DNA of 33,929 bases from CAIZQW01 sp037133395 (GTDB lineage Bacteria > Verrucomicrobiota > Kiritimatiellia > RFP12 > UBA1067), in contig JBAXOG010000035.1 in NCBI GenBank assembly GCA_037133395.1, positions 1 to 33,929 of the forward strand, written 5' to 3'. Positions 1-8,049 of this stretch are shown here, one piece after another. The stretch's first letter is position 1. The number at the start of each line of letters is the position of its first letter. The translations under genes and the position numbers were made by a program. Below the pieces are notes generated by a model. That model did no database searches, was not told the DNA's origin, and saw nothing but the letters and a program-made list of their open reading frames with translations.

Positions 1-79
1 TCAACTGACATTCGAAAGGCTATATGATTTTTTCGACAAACCGTGAAGAACCGGAAAAACCGTAAACATTTGTTTTGAA

Positions 80-109
80 TTGCCTTATGTGGGACATTTT
101 GTGTATAAT
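80..109 (+). promoter_or_regulatory. Probable sigma-70-type promoter of the sensor kinase gene
   Basis: TTGCCT (80-85) and a perfect TATAAT (104-109) are separated by 18 bases, and the kinase start codon lies about 40 bases downstream. The sequence shows the hexamers; promoter activity is inferred. Confidence 0.55.
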
Positions 110-121
110 AGGGACAAAATG
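95..121. promoter_or_regulatory. Inverted repeat around the -10 box, possible operator
   Basis: CATTTTGT (95-102) and ACAAAATG (114-121) are perfect 8-base inverted arms with 11 bases between them, and the -10 hexamer lies in that gap. The position would let a bound dimer block polymerase. No regulator is identified, and an 8-base arm in AT-rich DNA could be chance. Confidence 0.3.
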
Positions 122-147
122 ACTCTTTTTTTAGGGAGGTTGTGAAT

Positions 148-1338
148 ATGCCATCTGGATTTTTCGACAGGTTGGTAGCACGTATTGATAAACTGGATTC
201 TGAAAGTCTTCAGACGCAGATGACGCGGCTGTCTCAAGAACGTATTTTTTTGGAAGCCATTTCTCAAACGATTCAGGAGGGGGTATTGGTCATCGATAAT
301 GAGGGTACACTGCTCTTTGCGAACCGAGCTGCAGAAAAGATGACGGGGCTTGATTTTTCAAGGACTAAAGGTCGTTCCGTATTGAGATTGCTTCGGGATT
401 GGGACTGGGAACATTTGTTGGATATGCCTTCCGAAGATGAACATGAGCAGCGTGAATGGATGCGTATCGTGACGCGCGAAATCGAAGTACATTATCCGGC
501 ACATCGATTTATCCATTTTTATGCGATGCCGTTTAATCAGTCGGATGTGGATGTTAAAAGCGTATTGATTATTCTGCGCGATGTGTCGAATGAACGGAAG
601 CAGGAGGCATCGGTTATCGAGTCGGAGCGGATCAACGCAATCAAGAATCTGGCCGCTGGACTTGCTCATGAAATCGGCAATCCGCTCAATGCACTCAATA
701 TTCATTTGCAGTTGCTGTCACGGGAGTTATGCGAGGTTAAGGACGAGGCAGTGCGTAAGTCGTTGCAGGAGTTGACGGATGTCGCCCGCTCGGAAATTGC
801 CCGACTCGATACCATCAACACACAATTTCTTGGGGCGATACGTCCGAGTAAACCCGTGCTGATGCCGGAATCCCCCTCGGAGGTTCTGGAGGAGACGCTG
901 AAGATTTTAAAGAGTGAATTTAAGAACAGAGCCATCACTGTTTCTGTGGACATTCCGGAAGTTGTACCTTCTGTACGTCTAGACAGGCAGCAGATAAAGC
1001 AGGTTTTTTTCAATCTCATCAAGAATGCACTTGAGGCCATGTCGGATGGCGGCTCACTGCGAATTGTTTTCAGCGTCGGGGATGCATTTGTGGATATTTC
1101 GTTTATTGATTCGGGGATTGGTATTTTGCAGGAAGATCTCGGAAGTATTTTTGAGCCTTATCATACCACTAAGAAAAAGGGCAGTGGATTGGGGTTGATG
1201 ATTGTCCAGCGTATCGTTGAAGACCATAATGGGGAAATCGAAGTCGCCAGCAAATCAGGTCAGGGCGCCTGTTTCAAAATCCGCCTTCCCCGCAATGAAC
1301 GCCGTGTGCGCATGTTGAAGGAAAATCAGAGCGTATGA
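148..1338 (+). CDS. PAS-domain sensor histidine kinase (NtrB/AtoS type)
   Basis: Probable cytoplasmic two-component kinase that autophosphorylates and passes phosphate to the NtrC-type regulator encoded at 5261-6640. A PAS domain (about residues 35-145) is followed by a HisKA H-box, GLAHEIGNPLNALN, with the phospho-acceptor His near residue 174. A HATPase_c domain follows, with N-box FFNLIKNALEAM, G1 DSGIG and G2 GSGLGL motifs. No transmembrane segment is evident, so the signal is probably intracellular or comes through a partner. I chose ATG 148 because AGGGAGGT (133-140) is 7 bases upstream; GTG 142 would leave a single base. The gene ends in an ATGA overlap with the first methyltransferase. 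Its natural partner lies about 3.9 kb away across an inserted restriction-modification island. The family call is firm; the ligand is unknown. Confidence 0.9.
   Translation: MPSGFFDRLVARIDKLDSESLQTQMTRLSQERIFLEAISQTIQEGVLVIDNEGTLLFANRAAEKMTGLDFSRTKGRSVLRLLRDWDWEHLLDMPSEDEHEQREWMRIVTREIEVHYPAHRFIHFYAMPFNQSDVDVKSVLIILRDVSNERKQEASVIESERINAIKNLAAGLAHEIGNPLNALNIHLQLLSRELCEVKDEAVRKSLQELTDVARSEIARLDTINTQFLGAIRPSKPVLMPESPSEVLEETLKILKSEFKNRAITVSVDIPEVVPSVRLDRQQIKQVFFNLIKNALEAMSDGGSLRIVFSVGDAFVDISFIDSGIGILQEDLGSIFEPYHTTKKKGSGLGLMIVQRIVEDHNGEIEVASKSGQGACFKIRLPRNERRVRMLKENQSV
1309..1325. repeat. Copy 1 of a 17-bp repeat at the kinase 3' end
   Basis: CGCATG(T/C)TGAAGGAAAA occurs here and at 3137-3153 with 16 of 17 identical bases. 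Here it encodes the kinase tail RMLKE and supplies the Shine-Dalgarno-like GAAGGA for the next gene. Confidence 0.6.
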
Positions 1339-3146
1339 TCATGGGTAGAAAAAATAAACAGCTTCTTTATCCCTCACCTGCAAAAGCTGCAATTGATGCA
1401 ACGAAGATACAGAGCTTTGTCTCTTCGCATGCAAGAAAAATTGTGACGGTGGCACATGTCCATGAGGCATTGAGTGAATACATGCCATTCGTTCAGCGAG
1501 CATTCAATAAAGAGGGATTCGCGTTTTTAACCGAATACGAGTGCCCGAAAATTTTAAAGTCAGGCCAACTGTTGCTTTGGCCTTTAGAAGAACAAATTCC
1601 TCATCGTTTAGTTGTTCGCTCAGTAAGTTCTGTGGCTGTTTCATGTGAGCGAAAAAACATTGTTGAACAAAGACGGAAGGAGGTATCAAAACATACGGGC
1701 GCTGATGAAAAGGCGAAACTGGGTCAATTTTTAACACCGCGAGCGACATCCGATTTTCTTGCCTCCTTGTTTGACGGAAGAGGAAAGAGAGAATGCAGGT
1801 TACTTGATCCTGGTGCAGGAATTGGTTCATTAACAATAGCATTTTTGGAAAATGAGAAGCTTCAGTTTAGCCCCATTAAAATAACGGCTTGTGAAATAGA
1901 CACGAAATTGCACCTTGATCTGGCCAAAACCTTGGAAGCTACGGATACTGAAATCATCACAAGTGATTTTATTGAGACAGCTGTTAATTGGTTGCAGTTT
2001 GAGCCCGAAAGACGATTTACTCATGTTATTCTTAACCCTCCGTACAAGAAGATAGCAACTTCGTCATCTGCCAGAAACTTGCTTCGGTGTGTAGACATTG
2101 AAACGGTCAATCTCTATTCAGCTTTTGTCGCATTAAGTATAAAATTGCTTGATGACGGAGGCCAACTCGTTGCAATTATTCCGCGTAGCTTTTGCAATGG
2201 TCCTTACTACAAATCATTTAGAAAGTTGATTCTAAGAGAGACAGCAATTCAACAAATTCACTTGTTCGACTCACGAAAATCAGCATTTAAAGACGATAAC
2301 GTCCTGCAAGAGAATATTGTTATTAAGCTTGAAAAGTGTGCAAAGCAGGGTGATGTTTTGATATCGATGTCAGCAGATGACACCTTCCATGACTATCATG
2401 TCAGTTCATTTGCGTTTTCAGAAATTGTTAAGCCGTTGGACAAAGAACAATTTATCCACATCCCGACGTCATGCGCACCATGCCAGCTCGACCAGTTACC
2501 TGGACTCACGCATTCCCTGAGTGAACTGGGTGTATCGGTTTCAACAGGCCCAGTTGTTGATTTTAGAGTGAAGGATTTTTTGAGCCGTATGCCAACGCGG
2601 TTGACAGTTCCATTGTTGTATCCAGCACACTGTGGTTTGAATACAAGCGTATGGCCCAAGCCAGACATAAAAAAATCCAATGCCTTGATTATAGCTGATC
2701 AGACTAAGAAGTGGCTTTTCCCGCTTGGTTATTATTGTGTTGTTAAACGATTTTCATCGAAAGAGGAGAAACGCCGTATCTCGGCAAGTGTTATTTCACC
2801 AGGAACATTCGGGAATGTATTAGGGCTTGCATTTGAAAATCATCTGAATGTTTTTCATGAAGAAAAAAAAGGGATTTCAGCAGAATTGGCGTATGGCCTC
2901 TCTGTATATCTGAACACCTCTTTCGTTGATAATTATTTTCGGTGCTTCAATGGCCATACGCAAGTGAATGCAACAGACTTGCGGCAATTGTTTTACCCAT
3001 CTAGGGAAATACTCATCAAACTGGGCAAATGGGCTATGACGCAAGAAGAGTTAACGGAGGAAAGAATTATGGATTGGATGAGGGCGACTTGTCGGGAAAA
3101 GTACATGCCTAATTTACGCGTGACGACTATCGCATCCGCATGCTGA
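1335..3146 (+). CDS. Gamma-class N6-adenine DNA methyltransferase (Eco57I/BsuBI-like layout)
   Basis: Probable modification enzyme that transfers methyl from AdoMet to adenine in the recognition site of the adjacent endonuclease. The order is motif X (KLGQFLTP, near residue 130), motif I (LLDPGAGIGSLT, near 156-168) and motif IV (NPPYKK, N234-Y237), then a target-recognition half with a GVSVSTGPVVDFR stretch. This is the M.TaqI/Eco57I-type gamma order. Residues 1 to about 95 form a separate domain homologous to the start of the next gene's protein (see GRKNK, MP, NKEG, TEYECP, SGQLLLWP). ATG 1335 overlaps the kinase stop. ATG 1341 is equally possible and aligns better with the paralogue. The last nine or so codons run through DNA that, in another frame, resembles the kinase tail. 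The AT-rich codons contrast with the kinase and regulator, which suggests transfer. Confidence 0.87.
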   Translation: MIMGRKNKQLLYPSPAKAAIDATKIQSFVSSHARKIVTVAHVHEALSEYMPFVQRAFNKEGFAFLTEYECPKILKSGQLLLWPLEEQIPHRLVVRSVSSVAVSCERKNIVEQRRKEVSKHTGADEKAKLGQFLTPRATSDFLASLFDGRGKRECRLLDPGAGIGSLTIAFLENEKLQFSPIKITACEIDTKLHLDLAKTLEATDTEIITSDFIETAVNWLQFEPERRFTHVILNPPYKKIATSSSARNLLRCVDIETVNLYSAFVALSIKLLDDGGQLVAIIPRSFCNGPYYKSFRKLILRETAIQQIHLFDSRKSAFKDDNVLQENIVIKLEKCAKQGDVLISMSADDTFHDYHVSSFAFSEIVKPLDKEQFIHIPTSCAPCQLDQLPGLTHSLSELGVSVSTGPVVDFRVKDFLSRMPTRLTVPLLYPAHCGLNTSVWPKPDIKKSNALIIADQTKKWLFPLGYYCVVKRFSSKEEKRRISASVISPGTFGNVLGLAFENHLNVFHEEKKGISAELAYGLSVYLNTSFVDNYFRCFNGHTQVNATDLRQLFYPSREILIKLGKWAMTQEELTEERIMDWMRATCREKYMPNLRVTTIASAC

Positions 3147-3153
3147 AGGAAAA
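3137..3153. repeat. Copy 2 of the kinase-tail 17-bp repeat, between the two methyltransferases
   Basis: Sixteen of 17 bases match 1309-1325. Read in the frame starting at 3119, the surrounding DNA gives RDDYRIRMLKEKEMQISG and a stop, close to the kinase C-terminus RNERRVRMLKENQSV. It overlaps the end of the first methyltransferase gene in another frame and supplies AAGGAG for the second. Confidence 0.6.
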
Positions 3154-3167
3154 GGAGATGCAAATAA

Positions 3168-4334
3168 GTGGCTAAGAACAAATCAGTCCGATATCCGAAT
3201 CCCAAGCAAGAGCAGTCTGCTCTGCTTGCAGTTCGTAATATGGTCTCCATGTATTCTCGACGAATTATTCTTGGGGATTGTTTACGAGAAGCGCTAGGTA
3301 CCCACATGCCTAAGATACGCAGAACACTGAATAGAGAAGGCATCGTTTTGCTAACAGCACAAGAGTGTCCATCGCTTTTGTCGTCAGGCCAAATGTTATT
3401 ATGGCCAGGTGATGAAAAATTGCCATTACGCATGGAAGATATTGTTCGATATGATTGTGATAGTCACGCTAGCATTACCTGCCAATGCGCACAAAAAAAC
3501 GGGAAATTGTATTGTGGAGATTCTGTTGGGTGGCTGAAAACACTTTCTGGTTCAAGCGTTGATTTGGTCTTTGCGGATCCACCCTACAACATTAATAAAG
3601 CAGACTGGGATACTTTTGACAGTCATGATGTTTATGTTGACTGGTGTGAAACATGGGTTAGAGAAGTATCGCGTGTTTTGAAACCCAAAGGGACTTTTTT
3701 TATTTGTGGATTTCCTGAAATTATGGCCGACATTAAAACTCGTGTCGCTCCGCTGTTTAAAGGTTGCCGATGGTTAGTCTGGCATTACAAGAATAAAGCT
3801 AATCTGGGAAATGATTGGGGTAGATCACACGAAAGTATTGTTCATTTCAGGAAGACCGCAACATTCAAACTAAATGTTGATGATATAAGAATACCTTATG
3901 GGGCACATACGTTAAAATACCCGTCTCATCCACAAGCCGAAACAAGTGCCTATGGAAAAGGTAGTACCGTTAAACGAGATAATTGGTTGCCTCATCCGAA
4001 TGGTGCAAAACCGAAAGACGTTTTTGATATTCCAACAACCTGTAATGGCATGGGTGAGAAGACGCCGCATCCGACGCAGAAACCAGAGGAACTTTTGCGA
4101 AAACTTATTTTGGCTGCTTCAAACGAGAATGATTTAGTCATCGATCCCTTTTCAGGTTCTGGGACAACTTTGGTCGTTGCAGAGCAATTGAAACGTAAGT
4201 GGATGGGGTGTGACTCGTCATTGCAGTATAATCAGTGGGCTATAGATCGGTTAAAGAATGTACAACCGAAATCAATTGAGGAATGGATTCGATTTGATCG
4301 CAATACAGCAGAAAGAAGGGAGTCGATTCGATGA
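3168..4334 (+). CDS. Beta-class DNA methyltransferase (DPPY, probable N6-adenine)
   Basis: Second modification enzyme of the island. Motif IV, DPPYNI (D137-Y140), comes before motif I, FSGSGTT (328-334). That is the beta-class order seen in M.HinfI/MboII-like enzymes; DPPY most often goes with adenine, but N4-cytosine is not excluded. HPTQKP near residue 300 is also typical. Residues 1 to about 90 are homologous to the N-terminus of the preceding gamma-class enzyme (about 29 identities over 64 aligned residues by eye, including MP, NREG, ECP, SGQMLLWP), although the catalytic parts have different motif orders. The GTG start at 3168 is chosen from AAGGAG about 10 bases upstream and from alignment with the paralogue. 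The gene ends in an ATGA overlap with the endonuclease gene, indicating translational coupling. Confidence 0.88.
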   Translation: MAKNKSVRYPNPKQEQSALLAVRNMVSMYSRRIILGDCLREALGTHMPKIRRTLNREGIVLLTAQECPSLLSSGQMLLWPGDEKLPLRMEDIVRYDCDSHASITCQCAQKNGKLYCGDSVGWLKTLSGSSVDLVFADPPYNINKADWDTFDSHDVYVDWCETWVREVSRVLKPKGTFFICGFPEIMADIKTRVAPLFKGCRWLVWHYKNKANLGNDWGRSHESIVHFRKTATFKLNVDDIRIPYGAHTLKYPSHPQAETSAYGKGSTVKRDNWLPHPNGAKPKDVFDIPTTCNGMGEKTPHPTQKPEELLRKLILAASNENDLVIDPFSGSGTTLVVAEQLKRKWMGCDSSLQYNQWAIDRLKNVQPKSIEEWIRFDRNTAERRESIR

Positions 4335-5233
4335 GTTTAAGTCAGCTTGTGCGTAAGGTAACAAGGCCTAATTACTTTAACAATCTTCAGGCATATTATG
4401 ATTTTTGTGCTTCTTATCTTGAATACATAGAGCAAGGTTTGCAAGCACGCATTGTGTCACAGAATGAGAACCATTATCAGTTTTTCCAGTATGGCAGAGA
4501 TGGACATTATAACGTGACTCGGCCTATTAATACGTCATTGTTTTGTTCGGCAGAAAATTTTTCAAATAAATTAGAATTGTTTAAAAATATATTGTCTATG
4601 TTGAGAGACAGAGAAAGACCGCACGACGATACTGCGAATGCATTTAGGGAGGTGGTTTATACACTGCAACAATCTATTGCAGTAACGCTTGATGCCCTTT
4701 CTACTGGTAAATCGAATCAAGCACGCAAAAGAAACGGAGACATATTTGAAACACTTATACGGTTGCTGATCCAGGAATTGAATGTTATTTGTGAGTCAAA
4801 GGTAGTTCAGTTGCCAATACTGGACGAACGTGGAAATCAACTGCTAACAATGAGTTTTCAGCATGATTTAGTCTTAAAGAGAGAAAACGAAGTTAAGCTA
4901 ATTGGTTCAGTTAAAACCTCAAGCAAGGATCGCATCGATAAAATATTTATTGATAAGTTGCTTTTCAGCCGTATGTCGGGTTGTTCAATTCCGCATATTG
5001 CAATTTTTCTGAATGATGTTCAACGGAAAAAAAGTATAAAGAGCAACCAATATGGAATCAATGCAACTTTTTTGGCTGGTCACTTTAAAGCATATTCGAT
5101 TCGGCTTACGCCATTAGATGGTGTTTATTATTGTGATATACGTCCCAATATGGTGTCTGATGAAGTATTATCAAGTCATATAAGAACGATAGATAAACTA
5201 TTTTTTGATGAATTATGGAACTGGATAGATTGA
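4331..5233 (+). CDS. Probable type II restriction endonuclease, PD-(D/E)XK-like
   Basis: Called as the cleavage partner mainly from context: it follows two methyltransferase genes and overlaps the second by ATGA, with AAGGGAG upstream. The 300-residue protein has a plausible nuclease core: E140 in GDIFETLI on a helix, D179 in QHDLVL, and S193-V-K195 in GSVKTSSKDR. This gives D-x(13)-S-x-K, a PD-(D/E)XK variant in which Ser occupies the usual acidic position, followed by a DKIFIDKLLFSR helix and a strand PHIAIFLNDVQRK. I cannot assign a named family with certainty (BsaWI-like is one possibility) or a recognition site. The base composition is AT-rich like the methyltransferases. Together the three genes look like one type II system. 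Having two methyltransferases suggests an asymmetric site with each strand modified by its own enzyme; this is inference. Confidence 0.68.
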   Translation: MSLSQLVRKVTRPNYFNNLQAYYDFCASYLEYIEQGLQARIVSQNENHYQFFQYGRDGHYNVTRPINTSLFCSAENFSNKLELFKNILSMLRDRERPHDDTANAFREVVYTLQQSIAVTLDALSTGKSNQARKRNGDIFETLIRLLIQELNVICESKVVQLPILDERGNQLLTMSFQHDLVLKRENEVKLIGSVKTSSKDRIDKIFIDKLLFSRMSGCSIPHIAIFLNDVQRKKSIKSNQYGINATFLAGHFKAYSIRLTPLDGVYYCDIRPNMVSDEVLSSHIRTIDKLFFDELWNWID

Positions 5234-5260
5234 AGTTCATGTAAATTTGGGAGGACGGGA

Positions 5261-6640
5261 ATGAATAAACCAATGATACTCGTCGTGGATGATGATAGAA
5301 ACACGCGTGAGGGGTTGCAGCGTGGGTTGCAGCGACACTATGAGGTGCGGACTGCGGAGAGCGCTGAGGCTGCGTTGGCGGTGCTGGCGCGCGAGCCAGA
5401 GGTGGCGCTCATGTTGTCGGATCTAAGGATGCCCGGGGTTGATGGGCTGGGTCTGCTGCAACAAGTGAAGAAGCTCTATCCGGAGCTGCTATGTGTTTTA
5501 CTGACCGCTTATGGTTCTGTTGAAACAGCCGTTGATGCGATGCGGCAGGGGGCATACGATTTTCTGATGAAGCCCGTTGATCTTGACCATCTGGATATGC
5601 TTGTGGCGCGTGCCTTGAAGACGCGTGCTTTGGAGCGTAAAGTGGAAACATTGGAGACGCAACTCAATGAGCGTTTTGGTCTGGAACAGATTATCGGCGA
5701 ATCACCAGCCATGAAGGCGGTTTTTGATATTATTCGGTATACGGCTCCGACACAAGCCTCGGTCTTGATACAGGGCCCCAGCGGAACCGGCAAGGAGCTT
5801 GTCGCCCAAGCGATCCATCGGCTGAGCGGACGCAAGGGAGCCTTCGTCGCAGTCCATTGCGCGGCATTATCCACGACGCTCTTGGAGAGCGAATTGTTTG
5901 GTCATGAGAAGGGGGCCTTCACGGGCGCAACGTTGCAGCGCAAGGGCCGCTTTGAGCTGGCCGATGGGGGCACGCTCTTCCTCGATGAAATTTCGGAAAT
6001 TGAACCTGCGATGCAGGTGAAGCTGCTGCGTGTGCTGGAGGAGCGGACCTTTGAGCGTGTCGGCGGTGAAGAGAGCATCAGCGTGGATATCCGTATTATT
6101 GCGGCAACGAATCGCGACTTGGCTGCGTATGTGAAGCAGGGAAAATTCAGAGAAGACCTCTTCTTCCGTCTGAATGTTGTGGACATTATGCTTCCCTCGT
6201 TAAAAGAGAGGGTGGGGGATATCCCGTTGCTGGCGGTTCGCTTTTTAAAAGAATATGCTGAACAAAATACCAAGAAGATTGATGGAATTACTCCCGAGGC
6301 ACTGGTGTTGCTGACACATTATGCGTGGCCAGGGAATGTCCGTGAATTGCGCAATACCCTGGAGAAGATGGTGGTCCTTTCGCAGGCGAGTTGTCTGGAT
6401 GTAAATGATGTGCCTCTGAACATTCGTGAAGCTATCAAGCATGTGGATAGCCAAGCGACGGAAGCTGCATTGGTCGATGGTTCGCTTGCGGATACCGAAA
6501 AACAAAAAATCCTTGCCGTCCTTAAGAAGAACAATGAGAATCGAACGCGTGCCGCAGAGGAACTCGGCATCAGCCGTCGTACGCTTCATCGGAAGCTGAA
6601 GGAATACGGTGTGAGCGAAAAGGGTGCTATAACTGATTGA
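5261..6640 (+). CDS. NtrC-family sigma-54-dependent response regulator
   Basis: Activator that, when phosphorylated, oligomerises at upstream sites and uses ATP to open sigma-54 promoters. It has an N-terminal receiver domain with acidic pocket D10-D12, phospho-site D54 in SDLRMPG and Lys in MKPVD. The AAA+ domain has Walker A GPSGTGKE near residue 170 and the sigma-54 contact loop GAFTGA near 218. A C-terminal Fis-type helix-turn-helix (NRTRAAEELGISRRTLHRKL) completes it, at full length for the family (459 residues). ATG 5261 has GGGAGG just upstream. The natural partner kinase is at 148-1338, with the restriction-modification genes between. Its 3' end overlaps the converging peptidase gene by 14 bases. 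A candidate target is the sigma-54 promoter of htrA at 15188-15203, but no evidence ties this particular regulator to it. Confidence 0.93.
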   Translation: MNKPMILVVDDDRNTREGLQRGLQRHYEVRTAESAEAALAVLAREPEVALMLSDLRMPGVDGLGLLQQVKKLYPELLCVLLTAYGSVETAVDAMRQGAYDFLMKPVDLDHLDMLVARALKTRALERKVETLETQLNERFGLEQIIGESPAMKAVFDIIRYTAPTQASVLIQGPSGTGKELVAQAIHRLSGRKGAFVAVHCAALSTTLLESELFGHEKGAFTGATLQRKGRFELADGGTLFLDEISEIEPAMQVKLLRVLEERTFERVGGEESISVDIRIIAATNRDLAAYVKQGKFREDLFFRLNVVDIMLPSLKERVGDIPLLAVRFLKEYAEQNTKKIDGITPEALVLLTHYAWPGNVRELRNTLEKMVVLSQASCLDVNDVPLNIREAIKHVDSQATEAALVDGSLADTEKQKILAVLKKNNENRTRAAEELGISRRTLHRKLKEYGVSEKGAITD

Positions 6641-7556
6641 TCATTTCGAGGACAATGCGTCCGGTGATGGCAAGGCTTTCTGCTGAAAGCTTGTCAAGGG
6701 TGTCGTAGGTGGTGTGCCAGTAATTATTATTTTCTGGCGCGTCGCCATATTCAAAGTCAATCAGATCCACAGCGGGGAACCCTTCATCGAGGAAGGGCTG
6801 GTGGTCATCAAGAATCCCTCCGTCATAGAGCGCGATATGATCGCGGTCGCCTGTTGCGTCAGCCGCGCGCAACGCACAGGCACGCAGAGCGCCGGTTCCG
6901 TTGTGAGACAACTGGATATGCAGGTCGCGATCACCGATCATGTCCACGAGGATCACGGCTGCAATATCCTTCGCTTGGGCTTTCAGTTTTCGCGCTAGAT
7001 GTCGGCTACCATGCAAACCATCCTGCGCATCAAAATTAAACCAGCACTCTTCGCCGTCTAGGAATGCGATGTGAATGGTATCGCGAGGTGTGCCAGATGC
7101 AGCGATGATACGAGCCAGCTCCAACAGCAGCCCTGTTGAGGAACCGCCATCATTCGCACCTTGAAATACTGGACGGATACCGCTTTTGGTATCAAAGTGC
7201 GACAGGAGGAGGATTGTTCGTGTTGATTGTCCTGCGATGATGGCTTCAACATTATGGAAGGATTGATCACCTTTTGGGGTTTTGTCCATAAAGGTGTCGA
7301 TTGTTGCGTTCTGCAGACCGCTTGAAATGAGTTTTTCTTTCAGCCATTGTGCGGCGTGCTCAGCGCCAGGGGTCATGGCATCACGAGGTGTACAGGCTTG
7401 GACAAAGGTAGTCACATTCGATAACGCCTGTGTACCGTGTTCAGCGGTGAAGATGAGACGCTGTGCGGCGACGTGCGCAACAGGCGTATTTTTCTGACAG
7501 CCCATGAAGAGCAGACACGCGGCGAACAAGCATAATTCTATTTGGGGTTTACTCAT
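6627..7556 (-). CDS. M28-family lipoprotein resembling animal-type glutaminyl cyclase
   Basis: Probable secreted zinc enzyme anchored as a lipoprotein: the signal peptide ends in lipobox LLFMGC (C20). The fold is M28, and several residues match glutaminyl-peptide cyclotransferase: H120/D122 in SHFDTK, D136 in GAND, E169-E170 in FLDGEECW, YGSRHLA-like HGSRHLA near 182, D205 in LVDMIGD, D251 in LDDHQPFL and W280-H281 in YWHT. These correspond in order to the zinc ligands and the catalytic Glu and Asp residues of the human enzyme. It may therefore convert N-terminal Gln to pyroglutamate; an aminopeptidase role remains possible because M28 di-zinc ligands are also present. It lies three bases after the DUF4019 lipoprotein gene, so the two are probably co-transcribed. 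Confidence 0.8.
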   Translation of the reverse strand: MSKPQIELCLFAACLLFMGCQKNTPVAHVAAQRLIFTAEHGTQALSNVTTFVQACTPRDAMTPGAEHAAQWLKEKLISSGLQNATIDTFMDKTPKGDQSFHNVEAIIAGQSTRTILLLSHFDTKSGIRPVFQGANDGGSSTGLLLELARIIAASGTPRDTIHIAFLDGEECWFNFDAQDGLHGSRHLARKLKAQAKDIAAVILVDMIGDRDLHIQLSHNGTGALRACALRAADATGDRDHIALYDGGILDDHQPFLDEGFPAVDLIDFEYGDAPENNNYWHTTYDTLDKLSAESLAITGRIVLEMINQL

Positions 7557-7559
7557 CTT

Positions 7560-7982
7560 CTATTTCATGTAATAGCCAGAAACTCGCCATTGGCCGTCTT
7601 TGTCCAGCATGGGTGTAATTGTCTCAAGGGCAACTTTCTTATTCTCGAACGAGGCATTGAATTGGATGATGACATATTCTCCGTCTGGAGCTCCGGGCAA
7701 AGCAGTTCTGTAGCTCTTTGACTTGAGCTCTCGCGAGATGTTTTTTCCAAAAGGTTTTCGTCCCGACTGCATAACCTGTACCCATTGCCCCTTCTGTACA
7801 GCCCCCTTGAAGTACTGTGCTGACTGATCCCAGCTCTCCGCATACTTCTCACCGTCCACCAGCGACAGCCAAGCCTTGGCCGCATCAATCGCAGCTGTTT
7901 CCGCTGGAGGGTTGCTCTTGGAATTACAACCCCAAAGAGCGACCAGCGCGACGAGTGACAGACATACTACTATTTTTCTCAT
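7560..7982 (-). CDS. DUF4019-like lipoprotein
   Basis: Small secreted protein of 140 residues with a lipoprotein signal peptide and lipobox VALWGC (Cys19). The mature part has the DUF4019 look: AAKAWLSLVDGEKYAESWD near the start, KGQW, a GKNISRELKSKSY stretch and a closing WRVSGYYMK strand, a small alpha+beta fold of unknown function. AAAGGAT lies about six bases before the ATG. It is the first gene of a two-gene unit with the glutaminyl-cyclase-like lipoprotein, so both probably work at the outer membrane or in the periplasm. The family assignment is from memory of the pattern; the role is unknown. Confidence 0.75.
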   Translation of the reverse strand: MRKIVVCLSLVALVALWGCNSKSNPPAETAAIDAAKAWLSLVDGEKYAESWDQSAQYFKGAVQKGQWVQVMQSGRKPFGKNISRELKSKSYRTALPGAPDGEYVIIQFNASFENKKVALETITPMLDKDGQWRVSGYYMK

Positions 7983-8049
7983 TTTTATATCCTTTCGTTT
8001 GTTCCATCTTTTCGCTTTTCAAGATTCTAACATCCCAATGAAGTAATCT

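Noticed and set aside
142..147. GTG start for the sensor kinase
   Set aside because: The ribosome site AGGGAGGT ends one base before it; ATG 148 has normal spacing.
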